DNA of 39,929 nucleotides, from assembly GCA_016784735.1 (NCBI GenBank), contig JADHUC010000078.1, positions 1 through 39,929 of the forward strand, read 5' to 3'. Every line of letters starts with the position of its first letter. Position 1 is the first letter of the stretch. The translations under genes were made by a program, and so were the position numbers. The notes below the pieces were generated by a model. It worked only from the letters and a program-made list of their open reading frames with translations. It did not search any database and was not told the origin of the DNA. This document shows, piece by piece, positions 32,706 to 39,929 of this stretch. The stretch comes from Pirellulaceae bacterium (GTDB lineage: Bacteria > Planctomycetota > Planctomycetia > Pirellulales > Pirellulaceae).

Positions 32706-35066
32706 ATGAGAACACTTGTTGCGGTTCACGCTGCGCTGACGTGGTCTTTCCTCTACGGCATCCTGCTGGCCGACGACTGGCCTCAGTGGCGAGGTCCCAG
32801 TCGAGACGGCGTCTGGCACGAGTCCGGCATCATCGAGAAGTTCGAAGCACCTCAGATCAAGATTCGCTGGCGCACCCGTATTTCCAGCGGGTACAGCGGG
32901 CCGACGGTCGCCGAGGGGCGCGTGTATGTGAGCGACTACGTGAGCGAACCGGAACAAGTAGAACGGATTCACTGTATGGACTGGAAGACGGGCAAGACCA
33001 TATGGACTCACGCCTATCCGTGCGATTATGGATCCGTCGGTTTTCCCGCCGGGCCTCGGGCGTGCGTTACGATCGACGACGGTCGTGCCTTTTCGCTGGG
33101 TACTGTGGGCCATTTCCATTGCTTCGATGGCGCGACTGGCAAGGTGCTGTGGAAGAAGGATCTTGTCGACGAATACAAGATCCGCCTGTTAACGTGGGGA
33201 ATCGCCCCCGCACCACTTGTGGAAGGTAACTTTGTGATTCTGCAGGTCGGCGGTGCGGGTGGCGCCTGCATCGTCGCTTTCGATAAAAGGACTGGCGACG
33301 AGCGATGGAAAGCTCTTGACGAGCCGACATCCTACTCCTCGCCCATCGTTATCGAACAGGCCGGTCGCCGTGTCCTCGTCTGCTGGACGGGAGCCAGCGT
33401 CTCCGGACTGGATCCGGATACCGGGACTGTTTATTGGAGGCACGCGTGGGGTCACGATGGCGGATGGATCGATCCGATCGCAAGCCCCGCATTCGATTCG
33501 AACAGGCTGTTCGTCTCCTGTACCCAGCATGGTGCGCGCATGCTGAAACTGCATCCGGATGAACTGAAAGTCGAATTGGTTTGGGAATACGCCGGTCCCG
33601 CTCGACGACGCGGCAAGAGTTTACATGCCGTGATCTCGACACCTTGGCTGGCCGGCGATTTCCTTTACGGAATCGACTATTTCGGCCAGTTGCGCTGTCT
33701 GGACGCCAACACGGGCGAGCAAGTCTGGGAGGACCGCACAGCAACATCGCAAGTCATCTGGGGAATGGGCCATCTGGTCCGCAACGGCCAGAAGACTTGG
33801 ATTCTCAACGATCGCGGCGAGTTGATTGTATCCCGGCTGTCGGCAAGGGGATTCGAGCAAATCAGTCGCGCCAAATTGCTCGAACCCACGCGAGAGCAGT
33901 TCCGGCGCCGCAGTGGTGTCTGCTGGTCCCATCCGGCTTTCGCCTACAAACATGTCTTTGCCCGGAATGACGAAGAAGTTGTCTGCGCGAGCCTGGCCGC
34001 CGATGAGCCCCCGGCGGATGCACTGGCTCACGGCCGGACTTCGTCCGCCCCGTCCGGGAAGGAACCCATGGTGTCCAAAGCACCACCGCCACTCGTTCCG
34101 CCCTTCACAGCCGAACAGATCAAGGGCAGTCAGCAGGCGTGGGCGCATCACCTGGGTATGCCTGTAGAATACGCGAACCTCCTCGGCATGAAGTGCGTCT
34201 TGATCCCGCCGGGCGAGTTCCACATGGGGTCCACCGAAGCGGCAACCAACCGGCTGTCTCAGGAGGCTACCGCGCATAAGATGCCGGAATGGTATATGAG
34301 CCGATTGTCCGATGAACGTCCGCAGCATCGTGTCAGAATCACCAGACCGTTCTACATGTCGCAATACGAGGTGACGGTCGGGCAGTTTCGCAGCTTTCTC
34401 AGTTGGGGCGACTACCACCCGGACAAGGTCGAAGATGGCCGCAACGGCTGGGGCCTGAATTCGGCGACCGGAAAACTGGAATCCGGGGCGCAGTACACCT
34501 GGGAAAACCCTGGTTTCCCGCAAACCGACCAACATCCGGTAGTCAACGTGAGCTGGAACGACGCGGTCGCGTACTGCGAGTATTTGCAGAGCGCCGAGGG
34601 CGACGAATGCCGTTTGCCGACCGAAGCAGAATGGGAATACGCCTGCCGCTTGGGGATGACCGCGTCATCGGCCAGCGCCGCCAACCCGCGATCGCTGCGC
34701 GAGCGGGCCAACGTCGCCGATGTGTCCCTCGGGCGCAAGTGGCCGGAAGTCGCGACCGGTTCGACCTCGGCTTGGGATGACGGTCACCCGTTCACGGCCC
34801 CGGTCGGGCAGTTCAAGCCTGACACGCTTGGCCTCTTCGACATGCGCGGGAACGCGGGGGAATGGTGCCAAGACTGGCATGACCGGAAGTACTACGAGCG
34901 ATCACCTCAGAGCGATCCAATGGGCCCCGATTCCGGCTCGCTACGTGTGCATCGCGGCGGCAGTTGGAGCCAGCCCTCTCCCGCCTGCCGATCAGCCTTC
35001 CGCAACGCGCGCTCGCCATCGGATCGGCACGCTACCGTTGGTTTCCGGGTGATTCAGGTATGGTAG
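32706..35066 (+). CDS. Exported fusion: PQQ-type propeller plus formylglycine-generating-enzyme-like domain
   Basis: A 786-residue protein from ATG 32706 (AGGAAG upstream; the frame is open to 32505 but not coding). A signal peptide ends near residue 22, and the mature part starts DDWPQWRGPSRDGVW. Propeller blades (WKTGKTIWTH, GATGKVLWKK, KRTGDERWKA, ANTGEQVWED) run to about 440. A linker is followed from about 490 by an FGE-sulfatase (SUMF1) domain: GMKCVLIPPGEFHMGS, RPFYMSQYEVTVGQF, HPVVNVSWNDAVAYCEYL, CRLPTEAEWEYACR, GNAGEWCQDW and RVHRGGSWSQPSPACRSAFRNAR. In true FGE this last motif carries two cysteines; here the first is Gln and only the second remains. Sulfatase-activating activity is therefore doubtful, and a lectin-like or other role is possible. 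No sulfatase gene lies in the window. Confidence 0.88.
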   Translation: MRTLVAVHAALTWSFLYGILLADDWPQWRGPSRDGVWHESGIIEKFEAPQIKIRWRTRISSGYSGPTVAEGRVYVSDYVSEPEQVERIHCMDWKTGKTIWTHAYPCDYGSVGFPAGPRACVTIDDGRAFSLGTVGHFHCFDGATGKVLWKKDLVDEYKIRLLTWGIAPAPLVEGNFVILQVGGAGGACIVAFDKRTGDERWKALDEPTSYSSPIVIEQAGRRVLVCWTGASVSGLDPDTGTVYWRHAWGHDGGWIDPIASPAFDSNRLFVSCTQHGARMLKLHPDELKVELVWEYAGPARRRGKSLHAVISTPWLAGDFLYGIDYFGQLRCLDANTGEQVWEDRTATSQVIWGMGHLVRNGQKTWILNDRGELIVSRLSARGFEQISRAKLLEPTREQFRRRSGVCWSHPAFAYKHVFARNDEEVVCASLAADEPPADALAHGRTSSAPSGKEPMVSKAPPPLVPPFTAEQIKGSQQAWAHHLGMPVEYANLLGMKCVLIPPGEFHMGSTEAATNRLSQEATAHKMPEWYMSRLSDERPQHRVRITRPFYMSQYEVTVGQFRSFLSWGDYHPDKVEDGRNGWGLNSATGKLESGAQYTWENPGFPQTDQHPVVNVSWNDAVAYCEYLQSAEGDECRLPTEAEWEYACRLGMTASSASAANPRSLRERANVADVSLGRKWPEVATGSTSAWDDGHPFTAPVGQFKPDTLGLFDMRGNAGEWCQDWHDRKYYERSPQSDPMGPDSGSLRVHRGGSWSQPSPACRSAFRNARSPSDRHATVGFRVIQVW

Positions 35067-35086
35067 TCCGCGGCCGCTTGACAAGA

Positions 35087-36226
35087 TCAATCGACGGACG
35101 CGGTCGCGGCCAACACGGTGCCGTCGGCCAGACCCAGGTAGTAAGATGTGCCGTCGTACTCGATGGAAAGCGGCCGTTTGATATCGGGCGCAAGGTCGCG
35201 ATGCGTCCAATGGGCGAGGTCGGTGGATTCCACCAGTGAGTATTTCCCCTGCCGCGCCAACAACAGCATCAGCCGGTCGTTCTTGACCAACGTGTCCACG
35301 ATCTGATCGCACTCCAGTGGCACGCGGCGTGTGTTCTTGCCGTCGTGGGCGAACAACTGCCACTGGTTCTTGAACTGATCCCCATAGCGACCGATGCGAG
35401 CACATAGCAGCAGGTGGTCGCCAAAGACGTGGGGTTCGATCGTCTGGACAAGACTGGCTGAAACGATATCGGCTCGGAACCATCCCCCACCGTCGTGGAC
35501 GAACGACCTCGCGACCCGGTTATACTGCTTGCCGTCGTCGGATTGGTTCTGCTCGGGAGTCGACTCGCGGGCCATCGGACCGTCCGCGTATCCGAATGCG
35601 AATAGGCGACCCTTGTACGGCATCAAGGCCGTTAGCCGGTAGACAGCGCCAAACGCCGAGGGGGTCGTGAACTCGTATCGCCAAGTCGCCCCTTGATCCT
35701 CGGAAGAGTAGATCGCGCCGATCGCCGGTCTCCCCTCGGAAGGGCCAATGTAGCTGCCCGTGGCCACGTACCACCGGTCGGTGAACTCTGCGAAGTCGAA
35801 CACATGCAGGCCCCGAGGAATCGTCCGGTGCTTCTTCCAGCCCGAGGCTTCGTGAACGTATAGATTGCCGAACTCCCAACTCTCCGTGGAATCCGCACCA
35901 GGCAGATACAAACGATTCCCGTAGCGTCGATACCGGACAATGGCCTCCTCGTCGACGGTGTACTCGTTGACGAATTTCTGCTGCGCGAAGTCGTAGTAGA
36001 TAACGTCCGTCGGGCCAGTATCCTTGAACCAATCCCCGTGGCCCAGGTACAGCCGATCCTGAAAGAGCATCAGTTCGTTGATCTTCCGCGCCGCCTCTTC
36101 TTTGGCCGCTGTTGGCTGTCCGAGAGGCCGGAACCTGAGCAATTCCCCGCGAGCTTCACCGAGCAGTGCCGTTGCGGCAAACCACAACGCTACTATGATG
36201 CTGGCGGACCTTGACGATAGTCTCAT
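35087..36226 (-). CDS. Exported beta-propeller-like protein (BNR-like), unknown function
   Basis: A 379-residue protein from ATG 36226, which has AAAGGTGAT upstream. The signal peptide (SASIIVALWFAATALLGEARG) is clear. The mature part is beta-rich, with repeated short blades and one Asp-box-like motif (YSSEDQGATWRYEF), plus W and Y at blade ends (DRLYLGHGDWFKDTGP, DRWYVATGSYIGP, HVFGDHLLLCARIGRYG). This suggests a sialidase-like or Kelch-like propeller that reads or binds a ligand. No catalytic residues can be assigned. It follows the amidohydrolase gene by 122 bp on the same strand, with a compound hairpin in the gap, so it may be transcribed separately. Confidence 0.75.
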   Translation of the reverse strand: MRLSSRSASIIVALWFAATALLGEARGELLRFRPLGQPTAAKEEAARKINELMLFQDRLYLGHGDWFKDTGPTDVIYYDFAQQKFVNEYTVDEEAIVRYRRYGNRLYLPGADSTESWEFGNLYVHEASGWKKHRTIPRGLHVFDFAEFTDRWYVATGSYIGPSEGRPAIGAIYSSEDQGATWRYEFTTPSAFGAVYRLTALMPYKGRLFAFGYADGPMARESTPEQNQSDDGKQYNRVARSFVHDGGGWFRADIVSASLVQTIEPHVFGDHLLLCARIGRYGDQFKNQWQLFAHDGKNTRRVPLECDQIVDTLVKNDRLMLLLARQGKYSLVESTDLAHWTHRDLAPDIKRPLSIEYDGTSYYLGLADGTVLAATASVD

Positions 36227-36275
36227 GGCGATCACCTTTCTGTTGTCAAGGAGCCGACGCCGTTGCATTCTGACT

Positions 36276-36322
36276 GTGGGGCACGTTTCCAACGTGCCAG
36301 GCACGATGGAATCGTGCCCCAC
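36276..36322. repeat. Compound hairpin, GTGGGGCACG...CGTGCCCCAC
   Basis: Outer arms 36276-36285 and 36313-36322 pair perfectly. Between them are two small stem-loops, GGCACGTT-TCC-AACGTGCC and GGCACGAT-GGA-ATCGTGCC, so the region could form a cruciform with two heads. It lies between two same-strand genes (stop at 36349, start at 36226), where a terminator or a processing site is plausible. Same family as 11574-11601. Confidence 0.65.
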
Positions 36323-36348
36323 TTATTCCTGCGCCGAGGCTCGGCTTC

Positions 36349-37665
36349 CTACAACTGAAACAGACGAGTCGGCGTCTTGACATAGGTGTGTTCGATGAAG
36401 TCCAGAGCGATTCGCTCATCAATGATCCGTCGGGCGATCTGATCTTCCAGAACGTTAGCAATGACCTCGCGGGTGATTTCGCCCGTGCCGACGATGCTCT
36501 CCGGACAACTGCTGTCCGAACCGAAGCAGAACTTGCCGTGCGGCACAATCTCGATCCACTCGGCCAACGCCATTCGGAACCGGGCCCGGGTCATCCAGGA
36601 AATCCAGGTGAAGTCGATATTCACGTTCGGGAACATGCGAGCCAGGTAGGTCGTTTCACCGACGTAAGGGTTGCCTCCATGGAGCAGCACCCACGTAATG
36701 TCCTTGTATCGTTTGTCGACCAGAAGGTTGTGCAGATGCATCGGATTGGACTGTCGGAGGTCCGAGTGCCCCCAGATCTGGAAGCCTGTGTGCACGACCA
36801 CTGGCAACTCGTTACGCTGGCACGCCAGCAGCGCGTGCCGGAACGCGTAGTGCTGCACCTTTGCTATCTCCTCCCGGCTCATGTCCTGTTTCTTGGCAAA
36901 TGCGGCCTGTGCCTCCTCCAAAGACGGGTCGCTGAACTTCAGACCGATCGTGTAGGCGAAGGCCGTCTTCATCCCCACGACTCCGTGGGAGCGCCACGAA
37001 TCGATGGTCGCGTCCAACGCGTCCAGGTAGTCTGTGAGCGTCTTCGGCCCGGCGAAATGGCCGCTAATCGAATCGTAGTAGTTGAATTCCATGTCTCGGC
37101 CGTCCGGACAGAACGCGCGGTCCTGGCCGGCGATGGCTTGATCGATGTAAGCGAGCAACCGCAGTCGTGGCGACAGTTTCGCGTGCGAGGCATGTTCGGG
37201 CCTGAAGCCGGAGAAGCAGAATTGAATCGAGATATCGCCCGCATCCAACGCGGCCTCCAAGGCAGCCGCCGGTCCTTTCGCCCTGAGCGAGGCAGCCTTC
37301 TCGAACAATTCTTCCGATGAATCCGGCCGAAGGAAAAGACCGGCGTCGATGCCGTACAGTTTCCGGCTGCCCAAAGCGAGTTGGCGGCTGAAACTCATAC
37401 CAGGGCTCTGCGTGAAGTCACCCAGTCCCAGGGCCATGTTCTTGAGCGCAGCCGGCTTGGAGTGCCAGTGGCTGTGCGTATCGATGCGCTCCATGGTCAT
37501 CGCTTTGAGACGCACGTCGCTCATCGCGTGTTTGGTCTCCTCACGCGACTCTGTAGACCCCTCGGTTTCGGATGCGGCAGACGGGAGGCCTTGGCATGCG
37601 AGAGTGCCCGCCGTCAATCCTGCCGCCGTGCTTCGCATGAATGCCCTTCGCTTGATATCTGTCAC
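36349..37665 (-). CDS. Amidohydrolase (TIM-barrel metal-dependent hydrolase) with Tat signal
   Basis: A 438-residue protein with a twin-arginine signal (MTDIKRRAFMRSTAAGLTAG). The mature enzyme begins near residue 58 with ERIDTHSHWHSKP, in which the first metal-binding H-x-H (H64, H66) is present. Later candidates for metal ligands are VHTGFQIWGHSD, WVLLHGGNPYVGE and FCFGSDSSCPES, in the order expected for amidohydrolase family 2. These enzymes hydrolyse or decarboxylate ring or carboxylate substrates; the substrate here is not predictable. The last 40 residues (ANVLEDQIARRIIDERIALDFIEHTYVKTPTRLF) match the usual family C-terminus. The neighbour 36226 on the same strand is an exported propeller-like protein. 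Confidence 0.88.
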   Translation of the reverse strand: MTDIKRRAFMRSTAAGLTAGTLACQGLPSAASETEGSTESREETKHAMSDVRLKAMTMERIDTHSHWHSKPAALKNMALGLGDFTQSPGMSFSRQLALGSRKLYGIDAGLFLRPDSSEELFEKAASLRAKGPAAALEAALDAGDISIQFCFSGFRPEHASHAKLSPRLRLLAYIDQAIAGQDRAFCPDGRDMEFNYYDSISGHFAGPKTLTDYLDALDATIDSWRSHGVVGMKTAFAYTIGLKFSDPSLEEAQAAFAKKQDMSREEIAKVQHYAFRHALLACQRNELPVVVHTGFQIWGHSDLRQSNPMHLHNLLVDKRYKDITWVLLHGGNPYVGETTYLARMFPNVNIDFTWISWMTRARFRMALAEWIEIVPHGKFCFGSDSSCPESIVGTGEITREVIANVLEDQIARRIIDERIALDFIEHTYVKTPTRLFQL

Positions 37666-37712
37666 GATCTACACTCCTCTCTTACTTGGACAGCGCCACT
37701 TTGAAGCCCATC

Positions 37713-37775
37713 GTAACCCGAAGCGTCAGCGAGGGAAGACGCTGCAGCCATTTCCTCGCTGACGCTTCGGGTTAC
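37713..37775. repeat. Perfect 22-bp inverted repeat with 19-nt loop
   Basis: The arms 37713-37734 and 37754-37775 are exact reverse complements carrying GTAACCCGAAGCGTCAGCG. It lies between the histidine kinase gene (stop at 37835) and the amidohydrolase gene (start at 37665), both on the minus strand, so it sits at the 3' end of the kinase transcript. Its AACCCGAAGC core is shared with 18681-18770. Confidence 0.75.
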
Positions 37776-37834
37776 CATGTTCGACCGGTCTGCCTCACCG
37801 CGCGCTGAGTCATCAACGACGAGATTCCGGCGTG

Positions 37835-39928
37835 TCACGATGCGGGCCTCGTGGTTGCATCCAGCACCTCGCGGATGCGCCGAAACAGCGAGTCGCCCTC
37901 TGGGGGCTTTTCGAGGAACTCGATGCGCTCGCCTTCGGCCGCGCCGGCTTTGAGAACATCTTCGGCATAGCCGGACATGAAAATCACCTTCATGTTTGAT
38001 CGCTGTGCGATCAGCTTCTTCGACAGTTCCCAGCCGTTCATCTCTGGCATCGTCACGTCGGTCAGCAACAGGTCGATCGGCCCGTCGTGAGCCGTGGCGG
38101 CCTCGATCGCTTCGGGCGCGCCCAGTGCGCGTATGACGTTGTATCCTCGCATCTCCAGTAGGAAAACGCCGGAATCGAGTACGACTTCGTCGTCATCAAC
38201 GACAAGGATCGTCTCAGTGCCACCGGGGTACGCGTCTGCCGAACGCGCCGCGTCGTCACTGCCTGCGTCGACCGGCTGTTCGGCACTGGGCAGGTAGATG
38301 TGAAATGTCGTTCCTTCGCCTTCGTGGCTATCCACTTCGATAATCCCGCCGTGCTTGGTCACATCAGCAAACACGGTCGAAAGGCCCAAGCCGGTCCCTT
38401 TGCCCACGGGCTTGGTGGTGAAGAAGGGCTCGAAAATCCGTTTCACTGTCTCCGCCGGCATCCCGCAGCCGGTATCGGCCACGGACAACTGGACGTAAGG
38501 CCCCGGCCCGGCCAGCGGGTATGTGGATACGCGAGCCTCGTCAAGCTGCTCGATGGCCGTTCGGATCGTCAGCTTGCCACCGTCCGGCATCGCGTCGCGG
38601 GCGTTTCTGGCCAAGTTCAAGAGGGCTTGCTCGATCTCGCCGCGATCCGCTTCGAGCGGCGGTAGGTCCGGGGCAAGATCGGTTTCCAGTGTGATCGTTT
38701 CGGTGATCATCCGTTGGATCACACCGTCCAGTTCGCCGACCACCTGGTTGATGTCAAACTGCGATATCTCCGGTTTCTTCTTCCTGGCAAAGCTGAGCAA
38801 CTGCTTCGTCAGAGTCGCACCACGCCGGCCACACTTCTTGATGTCTCGCAAAGGACGCTCAAGGTGTTCCGGAAGCTCGCCTTCCTGCGTGGCGAGTATA
38901 ATCTCGGCACTGCCGAGGATCCCGAACAACAGGTTATTGAACTCGTGGGCCACACCGGCAGCCAGTTGCCCAACCGCCTCCATCTTCTGCGTGTGGCGAA
39001 GTTGCTCTTCCACGAGTCTCTGCTCGGTCACGTCGGCGTGAATACCGATGAAGTGGGTCACGGCGCCCAAATCGTCCCTTACTGGCGTCAGAGCAATGCG
39101 GTTCCAGAAGGGCGAGCCGTCTTTGCGGTAGTTTTGCAGTTCGACGGTGGTGGATTCGCCTTGTGCGATGGCCCGACGCATTCGATCGACGGCTTCGGGA
39201 TCCGTATCGGGCCCCTGCAGAAGACGCATGTTCCGGCCAAGCACCTCTTCGGCGCTGTAACCGGTCAGATGCTCGAAACCCTGGTTGACGAAAATGGCTG
39301 GATGGCCCGGCTGGTTGGGGTCGGTGATACTGATTCCCTCAGTGGCCGTATTAACAGCCCGGTCCCGCAGCAGCAATTCCCTTTCGGCCTTCTTTCGCTC
39401 GGTGATATCCACGGATGAGGCGATGACATACTTGATTCGGCCGTCATCGTCACGAGCCGGCACGAAAGTCGTGTGGTACCATACTTCACATCCTTCCGTG
39501 TCGTGCACAGGCGTTTCCACGCTGGAGGTTTCCCCCGACTTGGCTCGCTCCAAATGTTCGATCAAGGGAGCTCGCATCGACTCAGGATAGAAATCTGGAG
39601 GATAAGTACGCCCATAATAGGGCTCGATATCAGGAATCTTGAGTTGCTTCAGACCTGCCGCGCTCATGTACTGCAACCGGGAATCGAGGTCAATAATCTT
39701 GTTGCAGACCGGTGAACTCTCAAGCAAAGTGCGGCTTTTTATCTCCGAGTCCCGTAACGCCTTCTCTGCCCGCTTTCGCTCGGTTATGTCCAGAGCGAGG
39801 CACACGATCCCACGAATGTTGTCCTCGTCATCTCGCATGACTGATCCTGACAGAAGCACGGGAATCCTGTCGCCACTCTTGGCCAGAAGTGATTTCTCTA
39901 AATTGCTGACAGATCCGTCTTTCACCAA
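37835..39928 (-). CDS. Hybrid sensor histidine kinase (PAS, LOV-like PAS, HisKA, HATPase, receiver), 5' end outside window
   Basis: The visible 697 residues are the C-terminal part; the gene continues past the window edge and has no supported start here. In order: end of one PAS (to about 55, closing DITERKRAE), a second PAS (60-180), a third PAS/LOV-like domain (190-305) with GRNMRLLQG at 231-239, HisKA with phospho-accepting H328 (AAGVAHEFNNLL), an HATPase domain with N-box NLARNARDAMPDGG, VADTGCGM and FFTTKPVGKGTGLGLS, then a receiver (573-690) with VVDDDE, acceptor D624 in LLLTDVTMPEMNG and K674. The LOV-like domain lacks the adduct-forming cysteine (Met234). The protein lacks membrane segments in the visible part, so it is probably a cytoplasmic or N-terminally anchored signal kinase. 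Its target is unknown. Confidence 0.92.
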   Translation of the reverse strand: MVKDGSVSNLEKSLLAKSGDRIPVLLSGSVMRDDEDNIRGIVCLALDITERKRAEKALRDSEIKSRTLLESSPVCNKIIDLDSRLQYMSAAGLKQLKIPDIEPYYGRTYPPDFYPESMRAPLIEHLERAKSGETSSVETPVHDTEGCEVWYHTTFVPARDDDGRIKYVIASSVDITERKKAERELLLRDRAVNTATEGISITDPNQPGHPAIFVNQGFEHLTGYSAEEVLGRNMRLLQGPDTDPEAVDRMRRAIAQGESTTVELQNYRKDGSPFWNRIALTPVRDDLGAVTHFIGIHADVTEQRLVEEQLRHTQKMEAVGQLAAGVAHEFNNLLFGILGSAEIILATQEGELPEHLERPLRDIKKCGRRGATLTKQLLSFARKKKPEISQFDINQVVGELDGVIQRMITETITLETDLAPDLPPLEADRGEIEQALLNLARNARDAMPDGGKLTIRTAIEQLDEARVSTYPLAGPGPYVQLSVADTGCGMPAETVKRIFEPFFTTKPVGKGTGLGLSTVFADVTKHGGIIEVDSHEGEGTTFHIYLPSAEQPVDAGSDDAARSADAYPGGTETILVVDDDEVVLDSGVFLLEMRGYNVIRALGAPEAIEAATAHDGPIDLLLTDVTMPEMNGWELSKKLIAQRSNMKVIFMSGYAEDVLKAGAAEGERIEFLEKPPEGDSLFRRIREVLDATTRPAS

Positions 39929-39929
39929 G

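Noticed and set aside
36388..37320. Plus-strand reading frame of about 310 aa
   Set aside because: Antisense shadow of the amidohydrolase, which has a Tat signal and metal-binding motifs.

Overview
The window looks like a chromosomal segment of a Planctomycetota bacterium, probably of the Pirellulales type. This rests on family content, not on a marker gene. It carries three DUF1559 pseudopilin-like proteins (GFTLVELLVV leader, H-x9-DG-like tail), PQQ-type beta-propeller proteins with the WPQWRGPxRDG opening, a formylglycine-generating-enzyme-like fusion, a leucine-rich-repeat lipoprotein, twin-arginine-exported Gfo/Idh/MocA and amidohydrolase proteins, and many exported glycan-active proteins. 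Base composition is GC-rich. I found no rRNA, tRNA or CRISPR array.

Layout. (1) 1-7,000 is an accessory region. After a small minus-strand hypothetical comes a tightly packed plus-strand module: a zinc-ribbon protein, a ParB-like protein, an IS21/IstA-like DDE transposase, an IstB-like AAA+ ATPase and a DUF3991/TOPRIM primase-like protein. A small membrane protein and the wreck of a STAND-type ATPase follow. This module is the best candidate here for an undescribed system: an IS21-like transposition core with a ParB-like DNA-binding or clamp protein and a zinc-ribbon protein as dedicated partners. (2) 7,083-11,545 holds a DUF1559 protein with its lipoprotein on the minus strand, and two DUF1559 proteins on the plus strand. 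(3) 11,655-18,636 is a glycan-degradation block: a heparinase II/III-like lyase and a BNR/Asp-box sialidase-like protein (minus-strand operon), then an alpha-L-fucosidase with a discoidin-like domain. (4) 18,764-21,816 has a membrane protein plus a LinD-like (alpha/alpha)6-barrel protein (4-nt overlap), then a Tat-exported oxidoreductase. (5) 22,078-25,394 is pta-ackA, with a tyrosine-recombinase remnant fused to the ackA 3' end. (6) 25,613-35,066 has a PQQ-propeller protein, a multi-pass membrane protein, an LRR lipoprotein, an exported methyltransferase-fold/propeller fusion and a propeller/FGE-like fusion. (7) 35,087-39,929 (minus) has an exported propeller-like protein, a Tat-exported TIM-barrel amidohydrolase and the C-terminal 697 residues of a PAS/LOV-like hybrid histidine kinase cut by the window edge.

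How the genes may work together. The lyase, sialidase-like protein, fucosidase, oxidoreductase and propeller proteins fit outer-compartment processing of sulfated or fucosylated glycans. Pta-AckA could carry acyl-phosphate overflow from sugar breakdown. These links are inferences from gene content. Several intergenic gaps hold long perfect hairpins from at least four sequence families; two of the families recur elsewhere in the window in related form. They look like dispersed repeats that may also act as terminators.
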